Of a DNA stretch of 64,000 bases, positions 37,033 to 45,771 are shown in pieces. The stretch comes from Tenacibaculum caenipelagi (GTDB lineage: Bacteria; Bacteroidota; Bacteroidia; Flavobacteriales; Flavobacteriaceae), in the NCBI RefSeq assembly GCF_004363005.1, contig NZ_SNYH01000002.1, positions 372,001 through 436,000 of the forward strand. Direction: 5' to 3'. Position 1 is the stretch's first letter. Each line of letters starts with the position of its first letter. Under the pieces are notes generated by a model that saw only the letters and a list, made by a program, of their open reading frames with translations, was not told the DNA's origin and searched no databases. A program made the position numbers and the translations under genes.

Positions 37033-38307
37033 TTATTTTAAATCAAATCCAATATCTCTTCGATAATTCATTTTATCAAAGGTTATTTTATCAATGCTCT
37101 TGTAAGATTTTTCTAAAGCTTTTTCAATAGAATCTCCAAAAGAAGTAATTGCCATTACACGTCCGCCACTAGTAACTACTTTACCGTCTTTTAAAGTGGT
37201 TCCTGCATGAAAAACAATCGAATCTTCTACTGTTTCAAAACCTGTAATTTCTTTTCCTTTTTCGTAATCTTCAGGGTATCCACCAGAAACTAACATAACT
37301 GTTGTTGCTGTTTGTGGAGTAACTTCGTACGACTTTTCTCCCAAGGTTTGTGTAGCAACACCTTCAAATAACTCTACTAAGTCTGATTGAATACGAGGTA
37401 ACACCACTTCTGTTTCAGGATCTCCCATACGAACGTTGTATTCAACCACTGATGGATTTCCGTTATCATTCATCAATCCGATGAAAATAAATCCTCTGTA
37501 ATCAATTCCGTCTTTTTGTAAACCGTCAATTGTTGGTTTAACGATCAATTCTTCCACTTTCGTTAAAAAATCATCCGTAGCGAAAGGAACAGGAGAAATA
37601 GCACCCATACCGCCTGTATTTAACCCTGTATCGCCTTCTCCAATACGTTTGTAATCTTTAGCAGAAGGTAAAATTTTATAATTCTTTCCGTCTGTTAACA
37701 CGAAAACAGATAATTCAATTCCTTTTAAAAATTCTTCAATAACGACTGTTGATGAAGCACTTCCAAATTTTTGATTGGAAAGCATCTCTTCTAGTTCAGT
37801 TTTCGCTTCTTCTAAATCATTTAAAATCAAAACTCCTTTTCCAGCAGCTAATCCGTCAGCTTTTAACACATACGGAGCATCTAATGTTTCTAAGAATTTT
37901 TTTCCTTCAGATAAGGTTTCAGTAGTAAAAGATTGATAGCGCGCTGTAGGAATGTTGTGCTTTTCCATAAACTGCTTCGAAAAATCTTTACTTCCTTCTA
38001 ATAAAGCACCATCTTTTTTAGGTCCGATTACAGGAATGCTTTTTAACTCTTCATCTGCTAAGAAAAAGTCATGTACACCTTCTACTAAAGGAGCTTCAGG
38101 ACCTACTACAACCATATTGATATTGTGTTGTAATACGGTTTCTTTTACCTGTGCAAAATCAGTTGGATTAATTGCAATGTTTTTAGCAATTGCATCAGTT
38201 CCTGCGTTACCAGGAGCCACAAAAAGATTGTTGATTTTAGTACTTTCTGAAAGTTTTTTAGCAAAGGCGTGTTCTCTACCGCCCGATCCTAAAATTAGAA
38301 TATTCAT
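37033..38307 (-). CDS. purD: Phosphoribosylamine-glycine ligase
   Basis: Second step of purine synthesis (PRA + glycine + ATP to GAR). The N-terminal motif MNILILGSGGREHAFAKKL, ATP-grasp region VLKADGLAAGKGVLIL, and the metal-binding block YRGFIFIGLM...VEYNVRMGDPETEVVLPRI are all diagnostic. 424 aa, normal length. Transcribed alone, with a perfect -7 box upstream and a shared terminator downstream. No other purine genes in the window. Confidence 0.98.
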   Translation of the reverse strand: MNILILGSGGREHAFAKKLSESTKINNLFVAPGNAGTDAIAKNIAINPTDFAQVKETVLQHNINMVVVGPEAPLVEGVHDFFLADEELKSIPVIGPKKDGALLEGSKDFSKQFMEKHNIPTARYQSFTTETLSEGKKFLETLDAPYVLKADGLAAGKGVLILNDLEEAKTELEEMLSNQKFGSASSTVVIEEFLKGIELSVFVLTDGKNYKILPSAKDYKRIGEGDTGLNTGGMGAISPVPFATDDFLTKVEELIVKPTIDGLQKDGIDYRGFIFIGLMNDNGNPSVVEYNVRMGDPETEVVLPRIQSDLVELFEGVATQTLGEKSYEVTPQTATTVMLVSGGYPEDYEKGKEITGFETVEDSIVFHAGTTLKDGKVVTSGGRVMAITSFGDSIEKALEKSYKSIDKITFDKMNYRRDIGFDLK

Positions 38308-38333
38308 TGTTGTGTGTTGTTGTATTGTGACTG

Positions 38334-38341
38334 CAAATATA
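38334..38341 (-). promoter_or_regulatory. -7 box TATATTTG for purD
   Basis: Minus-strand TAnnTTTG, 26 bases before the ATG at 38307. Confidence 0.65.
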
Positions 38342-38393
38342 AAATAAGAAAAAAGGCTATGAGCAAAACCAGTCTTTAAAATTGCATAAAAAA

Positions 38394-38428
38394 CAAAAAA
38401 GACTTCTTTTTAAACTAAAAGAAGCCCT
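38394..38428 (-). terminator. Intrinsic terminator downstream of DUF6909-like gene
   Basis: On the minus strand GGGCTTCTTTT pairs with AAAAGAAGTC, followed by a T-rich run. Confidence 0.75.
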
Positions 38429-38456
38429 TTTCTATTTTTTGGTTGTCGCTCTACGA

Positions 38457-40136
38457 CTAGAATATTTGTTCAAGTATTTTTTGTGTAATGGCGTAAGTTG
38501 GTGTTACTCCGCTCATTCCAAGTCCACCAGAAGCAAGCGTAGCACCTGTTTCTAGAGGGTTATCAGAAGCATAATACGCATAACGTACTTTTACATTTTC
38601 TGAAATGTTCCCTCTGATTCTTGAGGCTGATTGAATAGCTTTTTGGTAGTGTGCTCCTTCCATTTCTAATCCGATTACATTCCAAGTAGAATCGTGGAAG
38701 AATTTTAATAAGTCTTTATTTTGTAACGATGTTCCTAATACGGAAATCATAGCCCCATCAAAAACTTGAACACCAAAACCTTCTAAATCTTCTTTTGACA
38801 ATTCATTTTTAAATGGATAATTATCAGCAGTTCCTTCAAAAATATGTGAAGAAGGAATCATGATATCACCTTTACCGCCTTCTAAAATACCTGCTTTACC
38901 CATAATTGAAATGGATTGCACATCTAAATGAATTTTTTTACCACCAGTTTTATAAGGCTTTAACAATTCATCCATAGTTTCAAAAGCTTGCTCACCAAAA
39001 GCATAATCCATTACAACGATGACAGGTTTTTCTCCAACCGAATTTACTTTGTTAAAAGAGTTGGTATCAAAATCAATTTTATCCGTGTCAATAACCTGTA
39101 CGTTAATATTGGTTCCTGAAGTATCTTTAATATAAATCAATCCGTTTTCTGAAGCATAATTTTTAACGGCAGATTGCAAGGCACTACTATTAGCATTACT
39201 TAATACTTCAAAAAGTTGAAAATCTTTATGATTTTTAGCTTCTTTTGGTAAAGCATTTTGAGCATAGATACTATTCATTACACTATGCATATTTGCACTG
39301 ATTATATGAATAGGACGTTCTATTAATCCGTTGTCTAACAATACTTTTTTAATGTTGTTAGCCCATATTTCTCCATAATAATGGTGTCCAATTTCTTCAA
39401 TTAAAACAGAACTGAATTTAACAGAACGTTTTTGGTCGAATAAAGCTTCGTTAATAGCAAGTTTACCTAACCAGTATATTAAATGGAAAAATCTATTTGG
39501 ATTTTCTTCTGTAGCAAATGTATTGTAGGCATCATACACTTCATCGTAGGTTCTTCCTAAAACATTACCAAGATGCACTACAATTACATCTTTTTCTTCG
39601 TCGGTAAGTGTTTTGTAATTAAGTACAATATCTTCTAATTGCAACCATTCACGAATAAAACTATCACCGCTATTTATAACGACACGGTCTTTAATTTTGT
39701 GCGATTCAATAAACAAAAATGTCAAGTGGGTAAGAATATCATAAATTTCAGAACGACCGCGTGTAATTTCAATATTCATTTGGTTTTTATCAATGCGATA
39801 ACAATTCCTTCTTCTTTTAGGAGGAATTATAGCTTTGAATTTTGAATTACGATAACCTTCGTCAGCCGTTAAATAAATAAATTGACATTCTTCAATTCCT
39901 TCTGGTAAACGTTCAATAACGTATACCAATCCGTTTAATTCGGTTTTATCCTCTGCAATCGACCCATAAATTTCTGGTCGTAATGATAAGAGTGATTTAC
40001 GTAATGTTTCTCCAGAAACCCCCATTGGTTTATAAAAACCACGACTAAATAAGTGTCGCATTGAAATGTATAAACGCTCAATGGCATTTGTAGATTCCTG
40101 GGCTCTTGTACGTTCTTTTTGGATAGGTTTTGACAT
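38457..40136 (-). CDS. DUF6909-type conserved protein with a nucleoside-phosphorylase-like C-terminus
   Basis: A 559-residue soluble protein of a family seen widely in flavobacteria and usually called hypothetical. The N-terminal half is helical (SMRHLFSRGFYKPMG, RNCYRIDKNQMNIEITRGRSEIYDILTHL). The C-terminal region from about 355 has features of the purine-nucleoside phosphorylase/AMP nucleosidase superfamily: IVVMDYAFGEQAFE, MGKAGILEGGKGDIMIPSS, and VIGLEMEGAHYQ around M492-E493, like the ribose-binding Met-Glu of those enzymes, then YYASDNPLETG. An AMP-nucleosidase-like role is inferred. Stop is TAG. Own -7 box and terminator. Confidence 0.7.
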   Translation of the reverse strand: MSKPIQKERTRAQESTNAIERLYISMRHLFSRGFYKPMGVSGETLRKSLLSLRPEIYGSIAEDKTELNGLVYVIERLPEGIEECQFIYLTADEGYRNSKFKAIIPPKRRRNCYRIDKNQMNIEITRGRSEIYDILTHLTFLFIESHKIKDRVVINSGDSFIREWLQLEDIVLNYKTLTDEEKDVIVVHLGNVLGRTYDEVYDAYNTFATEENPNRFFHLIYWLGKLAINEALFDQKRSVKFSSVLIEEIGHHYYGEIWANNIKKVLLDNGLIERPIHIISANMHSVMNSIYAQNALPKEAKNHKDFQLFEVLSNANSSALQSAVKNYASENGLIYIKDTSGTNINVQVIDTDKIDFDTNSFNKVNSVGEKPVIVVMDYAFGEQAFETMDELLKPYKTGGKKIHLDVQSISIMGKAGILEGGKGDIMIPSSHIFEGTADNYPFKNELSKEDLEGFGVQVFDGAMISVLGTSLQNKDLLKFFHDSTWNVIGLEMEGAHYQKAIQSASRIRGNISENVKVRYAYYASDNPLETGATLASGGLGMSGVTPTYAITQKILEQIF

Positions 40137-40150
40137 ATGTTTTTAAAGTG

Positions 40151-40158
40151 CAAATATA
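40151..40158 (-). promoter_or_regulatory. -7 box TATATTTG for the DUF6909-like gene
   Basis: Minus-strand TAnnTTTG, 14 bases before the ATG at 40136. Confidence 0.65.
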
Positions 40159-40176
40159 CAAATTATGTTAAGGATG

Positions 40177-41802
40177 CTATTTGTTTAAAATACTGTTGTA
40201 TTTTTTAGTATTGTTTAACAAAGCAGTAGCTTGTTGAATTGTTTTGTCATTTCTTAGCTGATGCTTGTACATTCCTTTACTATACACATAGCGTTTTACA
40301 ATTTCATCTTCTATCATTTCAGATAAAATATCTTCATTAAGTGCAATTTTATCAACTTTCTCTTTTCTTAGTTTTTGTATGATAGTATTGTATTCTGTTC
40401 TAATGTTTTTGTTGTTAGAGGCTTCTTTAAAGGCATTTTTAAATAAACCTTCTTCTTTTGATACAAATGCAGTGTCTTTCTCTAACAAATAGGTTTTAAA
40501 GCTATTGAAGTTTGAAGAGGTAAACTGATAGTTTTCTGTATCTAAATTTTTGTTTTGATGTGTAAAATTTGTTACAAAATTAAAAACTGCTTTTGATCTT
40601 AGTAGTTCATCTGTTTCTTCTGTTTTCTTCGAAGAATTTATAGTAACATCAGGATTTATACCTCCGCCATCGTATACTTTTCTACCATTTTGAGTGGTAA
40701 ATTCATTAAGTGTATTCTCAGAAAATCTAGGTACTCTTCCCGTTTTAGAATCTCTATTTGAATAATCCAATTCTTGAATACAACGCCCACTTGGAGTGTA
40801 GTATTTAGAAATAGTGATTTTCATTTGAGTTCCATAGTTTAAATCGAAATAACGTTGCACTAACCCTTTACCAAAAGAACGAGTTCCCATAATAACAGCA
40901 CGATCATAATCTTGTAGTGCACCTGACACGATTTCAGAAGCAGAAGCAGATCGGTCATTGACTAAAATTACTATAGGAATTTCAATATCTAAAGGATCTC
41001 TATTGGTTTTATAGGTTCTGCTGTTTTTTTGAATTTTTCCACGAGTATCAACTACCTTTAGACCTTTTGGAATGAATAAATTGGTAATATTAACCGCATC
41101 GAATAGTGAACCACCGGGGTTATATCGTAAATCAAATACCAATTTTTTCATACCTTTTTCCTTAAGCTCTTTAAAAGCTTTGGTAACACTTTCGGTAGCT
41201 TTTTGACTGATAAATCGTGTTAACACAATATAACCTGTTTCTGCATCAATCATATCGTAGAAAGGAACTGGGTCTAAAACAACTTTATCTAATTTTAAAT
41301 TGATGTTTAAAACAGTACCATTTCTATCAATTTTTAAAGATAGTTCCTTGCCTGGAACTCCTTTTAACATTTGTGAGAATTGATTTCTTTCAAAATTAGA
41401 GAGTTCTTGTCCGTTTACGTTGGTAATTACATCACCTGCCTTTAAACCAGCATTATCAGCTGAAAACCCTTGATAAACTTCAGAAATCACAATGCCTTTT
41501 TTTACATAAAAAGTAGAAATTCCTATGCCACCATACTCACCTTCGCGACGAATACGAGCATCTTCAACATCTTGTTCATTGAAAAAGTTGGTATAGGGAT
41601 CTAAATTTTTGAGTGTGTTTTTTATTGCTTTGTCAGTTAAGTCACCAGGGTTAATTTCATCAACATAATTAATGTTTAATTCCTTAAAAAGATTATTGTA
41701 AATTTCAATTTGTTTGGCAATCTCAAAAAAACGAGATTGAAAAGAAAAGAAAAGAGAGATGATAATGAGGGAACCTAAAAAAAGTGTTGTTCTATTTTTC
41801 AT
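40177..41802 (-). CDS. S41 family C-terminal-processing peptidase
   Basis: A 541-residue periplasmic serine protease: N-terminal signal/anchor (LFLGSLIIISLFFSF), PDZ domain about 90-170 (GIGISTFYVKKGIVISEVYQG), and the S41 core with nucleophile S287 in SASASEI and general base K312 in RSFGKG, 25 residues apart as in CtpA/Prc. The long C-terminal extension (about 375-541) is common in Bacteroidota homologues. Likely cleaves the C-termini of periplasmic or membrane proteins. It overlaps rnpA by 11 bp and is read from the same transcript. Confidence 0.95.
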   Translation of the reverse strand: MKNRTTLFLGSLIIISLFFSFQSRFFEIAKQIEIYNNLFKELNINYVDEINPGDLTDKAIKNTLKNLDPYTNFFNEQDVEDARIRREGEYGGIGISTFYVKKGIVISEVYQGFSADNAGLKAGDVITNVNGQELSNFERNQFSQMLKGVPGKELSLKIDRNGTVLNINLKLDKVVLDPVPFYDMIDAETGYIVLTRFISQKATESVTKAFKELKEKGMKKLVFDLRYNPGGSLFDAVNITNLFIPKGLKVVDTRGKIQKNSRTYKTNRDPLDIEIPIVILVNDRSASASEIVSGALQDYDRAVIMGTRSFGKGLVQRYFDLNYGTQMKITISKYYTPSGRCIQELDYSNRDSKTGRVPRFSENTLNEFTTQNGRKVYDGGGINPDVTINSSKKTEETDELLRSKAVFNFVTNFTHQNKNLDTENYQFTSSNFNSFKTYLLEKDTAFVSKEEGLFKNAFKEASNNKNIRTEYNTIIQKLRKEKVDKIALNEDILSEMIEDEIVKRYVYSKGMYKHQLRNDKTIQQATALLNNTKKYNSILNK

Positions 41803-42175
41803 CTTGAGTAATTTCTGTAATAAACTGTGTTAATAATTTCTTCATTTTATGCTCAATATCAGCATATTTCCATTCATCTCTTGCAAGATAAGAAATCATA
41901 AACACATATGGTTTATCTACAGCCTCATAAATTGTGTGTTTTTCTTTTCGGTAGGTTTCTCGTAACAAGCGTTTTATTCTGTTTCTATCAACTGCTCTTT
42001 TGAAATTTCGTTTGGGTACAGAAACTCCCACTTGTGCCGGAAATTTTGAAGTATGTTCGGTTTGTATATATACCATTCGAAGAGGGAAAACCTTAATCAC
42101 TTTTCCTTCCTCATAAAGCCTTCCTATTAGCTTTTTGCTTTTTAACCGTTCCTCTTTTCCTAAAGTAAATCTCAT
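41792..42175 (-). CDS. rnpA: Ribonuclease P protein component
   Basis: Protein subunit of RNase P, which matures tRNA 5' ends. Diagnostic features: RFTLGKEERLKSKKLIGRLYEEG at the start and the RNR signature KRAVDRNRIKRLLRETYR. Two starts are possible: ATG 42187 (MFVP-) and ATG 42175 (MRFTLG); I chose 42175, since homologues start there and a minus-strand TATGTTTG box (42181-42188) overlaps the upstream one. Its end overlaps the S41 peptidase gene, so the two genes are coupled; rpmH, the usual neighbour elsewhere, is absent here. Confidence 0.95.
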   Translation of the reverse strand: MRFTLGKEERLKSKKLIGRLYEEGKVIKVFPLRMVYIQTEHTSKFPAQVGVSVPKRNFKRAVDRNRIKRLLRETYRKEKHTIYEAVDKPYVFMISYLARDEWKYADIEHKMKKLLTQFITEITQDEK

Positions 42176-42180
42176 TGGTA

Positions 42181-42188
42181 CAAACATA
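42181..42188 (-). promoter_or_regulatory. Possible -7 box TATGTTTG for rnpA
   Basis: Minus-strand TAnnTTTG that ends 5 bases before the ATG at 42175; would give an almost leaderless rnpA transcript. Confidence 0.4.
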
Positions 42189-42220
42189 CGGAAACCCTAG
42201 ATAAAAATCATTTTTTTAAT

Positions 42221-42228
42221 TACATTTG
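42221..42228 (+). promoter_or_regulatory. -7 box TACATTTG for the acyl-CoA dehydrogenase gene
   Basis: Perfect TAnnTTTG, 25 bases before the ATG at 42254. Confidence 0.65.
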
Positions 42229-42253
42229 GGAGAATTCTAAAACTCGATTAACT

Positions 42254-43426
42254 ATGGATTTATTTCAAGCTCCAGATTATTACAATATTGATGATTTATT
42301 AAACGATGAACACAAGCTTGTAAGAGATGCTTCTAGAGAATGGGTAAAAAGAGAAGTTTCACCAATTATTGAAGAGTATGCACAACGTGCAGAGTTTCCG
42401 AAACAAATTATTGGTGGTTTAGCAGAAATAGGAGCTTTTGGCCCGTATATACCTGAAGAGTACGGAGGAGCAGGATTAGACCAAATTTCATATGGTTTAA
42501 TTATGCAAGAAATAGAAAGAGGAGATTCTGGGGTACGTTCTACAGCATCTGTTCAATCTTCATTGGTGATGTATCCAATATATAAATACGGAAATGAAGA
42601 GCAGCGTAAAAAATACTTACCAAAATTAGCCTCTGGTGAATGGATAGGGTGTTTTGGTTTAACTGAGCCAAACCACGGAAGTAACCCTGGAGGAATGGAA
42701 ACGAAGTTTAAAGATATGGGCGACCATTATTTATTGAACGGTGCTAAAATGTGGATTTCTAATGCGCCATTTGCTCAGGTAGCGGTGGTGTGGGCTAAAA
42801 ATGAAGAAGGACGTGTTCACGGATTAATCGTTGAACGTGGTATGGAAGGGTTCTCAACTCCTGAAACACACAATAAATGGTCGTTAAGAGCTTCTGCAAC
42901 AGGTGAATTGATTTTTGATAACGTTAAAGTTCCAAAAGAAAACTTATTACCAAATAAATCTGGTTTAGGGGCTCCATTAGGTTGTTTAGATTCTGCTCGT
43001 TATGGAATTGCATGGGGTGCTATTGGTGCTGCAATGGACTGCTATGATACGGCGTTACGTTATGCTAAAGAACGTACTCAATTTGGCAAACCTATAGGTC
43101 AGTTTCAGCTACAACAGAAGAAATTGGCAGAAATGATTACTGAAATAACTAAAGCACAATTATTAGCTTGGAGGCTAGGAGTATTACGTAATGAAGGTAG
43201 AGCAACATCGGCACAAATATCTATGGCAAAACGAAATAATGTAGATATGGCTATTAAAATTGCCAGAGAAGCACGTCAGATGTTAGGTGGTATGGGAATT
43301 ACGGGAGAGTATTCAATAATGAGACATTCGATGAATCTAGAAAGTGTAATCACCTATGAAGGAACACATGACATTCATTTATTAATCACCGGATTAGATA
43401 TTACTGGATTGAATGCATTTAAATAA
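42254..43426 (+). CDS. Glutaryl-CoA dehydrogenase-like acyl-CoA dehydrogenase
   Basis: FAD-dependent dehydrogenase of 390 aa. Unlike general acyl-CoA dehydrogenases it has blocks typical of GCDH: SGVRSTASVQSSLVMYPIY with the substrate-binding Arg, GCFGLTEPNHGSNPGGMET, FQLQQKKLAEMITEI, and the active-site base E369 in YEGTHDIHLLI. GCDH oxidises and decarboxylates glutaryl-CoA in lysine/tryptophan breakdown; family membership is firm and substrate choice is likely. Single gene with its own -7 box. Confidence 0.88.
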   Translation: MDLFQAPDYYNIDDLLNDEHKLVRDASREWVKREVSPIIEEYAQRAEFPKQIIGGLAEIGAFGPYIPEEYGGAGLDQISYGLIMQEIERGDSGVRSTASVQSSLVMYPIYKYGNEEQRKKYLPKLASGEWIGCFGLTEPNHGSNPGGMETKFKDMGDHYLLNGAKMWISNAPFAQVAVVWAKNEEGRVHGLIVERGMEGFSTPETHNKWSLRASATGELIFDNVKVPKENLLPNKSGLGAPLGCLDSARYGIAWGAIGAAMDCYDTALRYAKERTQFGKPIGQFQLQQKKLAEMITEITKAQLLAWRLGVLRNEGRATSAQISMAKRNNVDMAIKIAREARQMLGGMGITGEYSIMRHSMNLESVITYEGTHDIHLLITGLDITGLNAFK

Positions 43427-43586
43427 AAAAAGAAGAAGAAGTACTCTAACGTTAAACCACTAACACATTATTACCGAGTACTTCTTCAATCAACTATTAA
43501 AACTAAATTTACCCATTATATGGGTTTGAAATATCCCAACACTTTCAAAAAATATTTTAAGTTTTTTAGTCTAAAATTTTGTGCGG

Positions 43587-43724
43587 TTACTTACCCTTTT
43601 TCTTGCCACTATTAACAAAAATTAAAAGCGCAGCTACCAAACCAATACAAACTAAACCGAAAATAACCATCATTATGGTTCCGTTTGTCCAAGACACTAA
43701 AGGGGGGTTTATTAATTGTACCAT
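43587..43724 (-). CDS. Small single-pass membrane protein, 45 aa
   Basis: A complete reading frame from ATG at 43724 to TAA at 43587: MVQLINPPLVSWTNGT, then a hydrophobic helix (IMMVIFGLVCIGLVAALLIF, residues 17-36) and a basic tail SGKKKGK. Positive residues follow the helix, suggesting an N-out or inside-tail anchor. It is preceded by a perfect -7 box at 43749-43756 in the right orientation and distance (25 bases), which strongly supports that it is expressed. No family recognised; it could be a small subunit of a membrane complex. Confidence 0.7.
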   Translation of the reverse strand: MVQLINPPLVSWTNGTIMMVIFGLVCIGLVAALLIFVNSGKKKGK

Positions 43725-43748
43725 ACGATTACTTATACTTTCATGTTT

Positions 43749-43756
43749 CAAATATA
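43749..43756 (-). promoter_or_regulatory. -7 box TATATTTG for the 45-aa gene
   Basis: Minus-strand TAnnTTTG, 24 bases upstream of the ATG at 43724. Confidence 0.6.
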
Positions 43757-43842
43757 CAGGCATAGTTTTGCTAAAAACATGATTTTTGTCAGGATTTTAA
43801 TTTTGCAACTATATTTTTTCAGCCATTTATATCTACATTATA

Positions 43843-44487
43843 TTAATTAGTAAAGCTGACTATTGATATAATGCTTAATAGTATATAAATAATACCTACA
43901 ATACTATTCTGTATTTTTGACGAAATAATTTTTATATCTAGTAATTTTTTAAATCGATGAACGATATATACCATTATTCCTCCCCAACAGAGAGCAATAG
44001 TGATAAAAACAATTCCTAAAAAGAACATTTGTATAGCCTTATCTCCTTTTGAAACATTGATGAACTGTGGTAAAAAAGCGAGTAGAAAAATGAGTGTTTT
44101 GATATTGAAAACACTTAAAATCAAACCATCTACAAAAATATTTTTAGAAGTTACTTTTTCTTCTTTATTAGAGTTTGAGGTGTTTTTTAATGAATTCAAT
44201 AGTTGTTGAACGCCTAAGTAAGCTAAATAAATTGCACCCCCATATTTTATTATAATAAAAAGGAAACTGTATTTAGTAATTAAAAAAGAGAACCCAAAAG
44301 TAATTGATAATACATGAAATAAGGTGCCTGTTTCAATAGCGAGAATGGAAAGAATACCTGTTTTAAAACCTTCTTGTGCTGTTCTTGTCATTATATAAAT
44401 AAAAGCGGGACCAGGCATAATAACTAGCATAAGGGCGCTTAGTGCAAACCATAAAATATTTGAGAGTTCTGGAATATTTGTGTACAT
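43843..44487 (-). CDS. LysE/RhtB family amino-acid exporter
   Basis: A 214-residue protein with six hydrophobic helices. LysE-superfamily markers: the first helix ending IMPGPAFIYIMTRTAQEG, then G-x-ILSILAIETGTLFHVLS, and KYGGAIYLAYLGVQQLL, typical of RhtB/LysE exporters. Exports amino acids or related compounds; the substrate cannot be read. It has its own -7 box (44518). The Crp/Fnr-like regulator gene 44574 lies upstream in the same direction and may control it. Confidence 0.9.
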   Translation of the reverse strand: MYTNIPELSNILWFALSALMLVIMPGPAFIYIMTRTAQEGFKTGILSILAIETGTLFHVLSITFGFSFLITKYSFLFIIIKYGGAIYLAYLGVQQLLNSLKNTSNSNKEEKVTSKNIFVDGLILSVFNIKTLIFLLAFLPQFINVSKGDKAIQMFFLGIVFITIALCWGGIMVYIVHRFKKLLDIKIISSKIQNSIVGIIYILLSIISIVSFTN

Positions 44488-44517
44488 GTATAATAGGGTT
44501 TATAATATTGTCATCGA

Positions 44518-44525
44518 CAAAATTA
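44518..44525 (-). promoter_or_regulatory. -7 box TAATTTTG for the LysE gene
   Basis: Minus-strand TAnnTTTG, 30 bases before the ATG at 44487. Confidence 0.5.
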
Positions 44526-44573
44526 TTCCCTTTTAAAAAGAGGACTCTTAATGTAGATTAAGAAAGCGGAGTT

Positions 44574-45149
44574 TTATTTTTTTTTACGTCTTAATACACT
44601 TAAAAACTCCGGAGTAATACCCAAAAAAGAGGCAATTTCTTTTTGTGAAATACGTTGTTCTAAATTTTTGTAATCCATTATAAAATCACCATATCTTTCT
44701 TCTGCTGAACAAGATAAACACTGATTAACACGCCTTTCTAGTTTGTAGATTAAATCGTATGAAACAGACCTAAAATAGCGATTAAACTTAAGAGATTCGT
44801 CCATGAGTATTTCCAAATTATTTTTTGAAATGGTAATGAACTCAGTATCTTCTAATGCCTTAATATCAAATATTGTTTTTTCTTTTTTCCATAAACTGTT
44901 CATGTCACCAACCCATTGCATTTCTGTAGCAAAAGAGAATACACGTTCTTTACCTTCGGTATTGATATAGTATTTTTTAAGACATCCTTTTGTGATGAAA
45001 AATAAGTGATTGCAAATATTACCAGAGGTTAGAACCATTTCATTTTTTTTCACCATATTAAATGCCATCATTGGAAGCATAAAGTCAATGTCTTCTGAGG
45101 TAATTGGGATAAAATTATTGATATGAAGCATTAACGGGTTTTTAGACAT
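44574..45149 (-). CDS. Crp/Fnr family transcriptional regulator
   Basis: A 191-residue regulator: cyclic-nucleotide-binding-like domain at about 25-120 (VLTSGNICNHLFFITKGCLKKYYINTEGKERV) and a C-terminal winged-helix HTH (ISQKEIASFLGITPEFLSVLRRKKK). The cAMP-phosphate-binding Arg motif of true Crp is not obvious, and no FNR cysteine cluster is seen, so the effector is unknown. Similar to the second regulator at 63329, but a distinct paralogue. Located between the PNPOx-like gene and the LysE exporter on the same strand, which suggests it controls one of them. Confidence 0.9.
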   Translation of the reverse strand: MSKNPLMLHINNFIPITSEDIDFMLPMMAFNMVKKNEMVLTSGNICNHLFFITKGCLKKYYINTEGKERVFSFATEMQWVGDMNSLWKKEKTIFDIKALEDTEFITISKNNLEILMDESLKFNRYFRSVSYDLIYKLERRVNQCLSCSAEERYGDFIMDYKNLEQRISQKEIASFLGITPEFLSVLRRKKK

Positions 45150-45216
45150 ATTCGATAAAAAATTATTTTAAAGGTTAGTTTCGAATTTTTTATGAACTAA
45201 TTAAGTAGTTATTATT

Positions 45217-45759
45217 TTACTCTTTTAGCAACGTTTCTAACCCATCAATACTAGTTTGATTTCTATCACTCCAATATTGTTCAATCCCTTCTTCGCCTTT
45301 TTCAGTAGCCCAATCATTTAATTGATTTCGTTCTCCTTGATACTCATAAAATGGAATCGACATTCCACATGAAGTTTGTACACTTTCTACTTCTACAATA
45401 AAGATTTGACGTGTACCAGGAAAATTAGGGAATAAATCAATATATTCTTTCCACTTGTTATTTGTAGGAAGTACTTCTTCTGCTTTTCCATATAAACGAA
45501 GAATATTAGGAGCACCTTCAAGAGCACAAAACATAATGGTTATTCGGTTGTTATCTAATAAATGTGCAGATGTTTCATTTCCACTACCTGTAACACTTAA
45601 CCAAGCAACGGTATTTTCATTAATAACTCTAAAGGAATCCATTCCTTTAGGAGAAAGGTTAATTCTTCCATTTTTAGAAGCTGTAGCTACAAAAAAGAGC
45701 TTTTGAGCTTCTATAAATTTTTGAACTCGAGTTGTGATTTTATCGTAAAATTTTGCCAT
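45217..45759 (-). CDS. Pyridoxamine 5'-phosphate oxidase family protein
   Basis: A 180-residue split-barrel flavoprotein-like protein (FMN binding, general stress type). Features: an N-terminal helix, VATASKNGRINLSPKGMDSFRVI, then AWLSVTGSGNETSAHLLDNNRITIMFC, with GAPNILRLYGKAEEV. The pyridoxal-specific residues of PdxH are not evident, so vitamin B6 oxidation is not claimed. It begins 12 bp after the end of glpK in the same direction and is probably co-transcribed. Confidence 0.85.
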   Translation of the reverse strand: MAKFYDKITTRVQKFIEAQKLFFVATASKNGRINLSPKGMDSFRVINENTVAWLSVTGSGNETSAHLLDNNRITIMFCALEGAPNILRLYGKAEEVLPTNNKWKEYIDLFPNFPGTRQIFIVEVESVQTSCGMSIPFYEYQGERNQLNDWATEKGEEGIEQYWSDRNQTSIDGLETLLKE

Positions 45760-45771
45760 ACATATTTGTTT

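Noticed and set aside
38441-38460. Inverted repeat GTCG/CGAC near the end of the DUF6909-like gene
   Set aside because: Too short and lacks a T-run; the real terminator is at 38394-38428.
43579-43782. 67-residue plus-strand frame in the gap after the acyl-CoA dehydrogenase
   Set aside because: It lies opposite the 45-aa membrane protein gene, which has a proper -7 box; the plus-strand product has no recognisable features.
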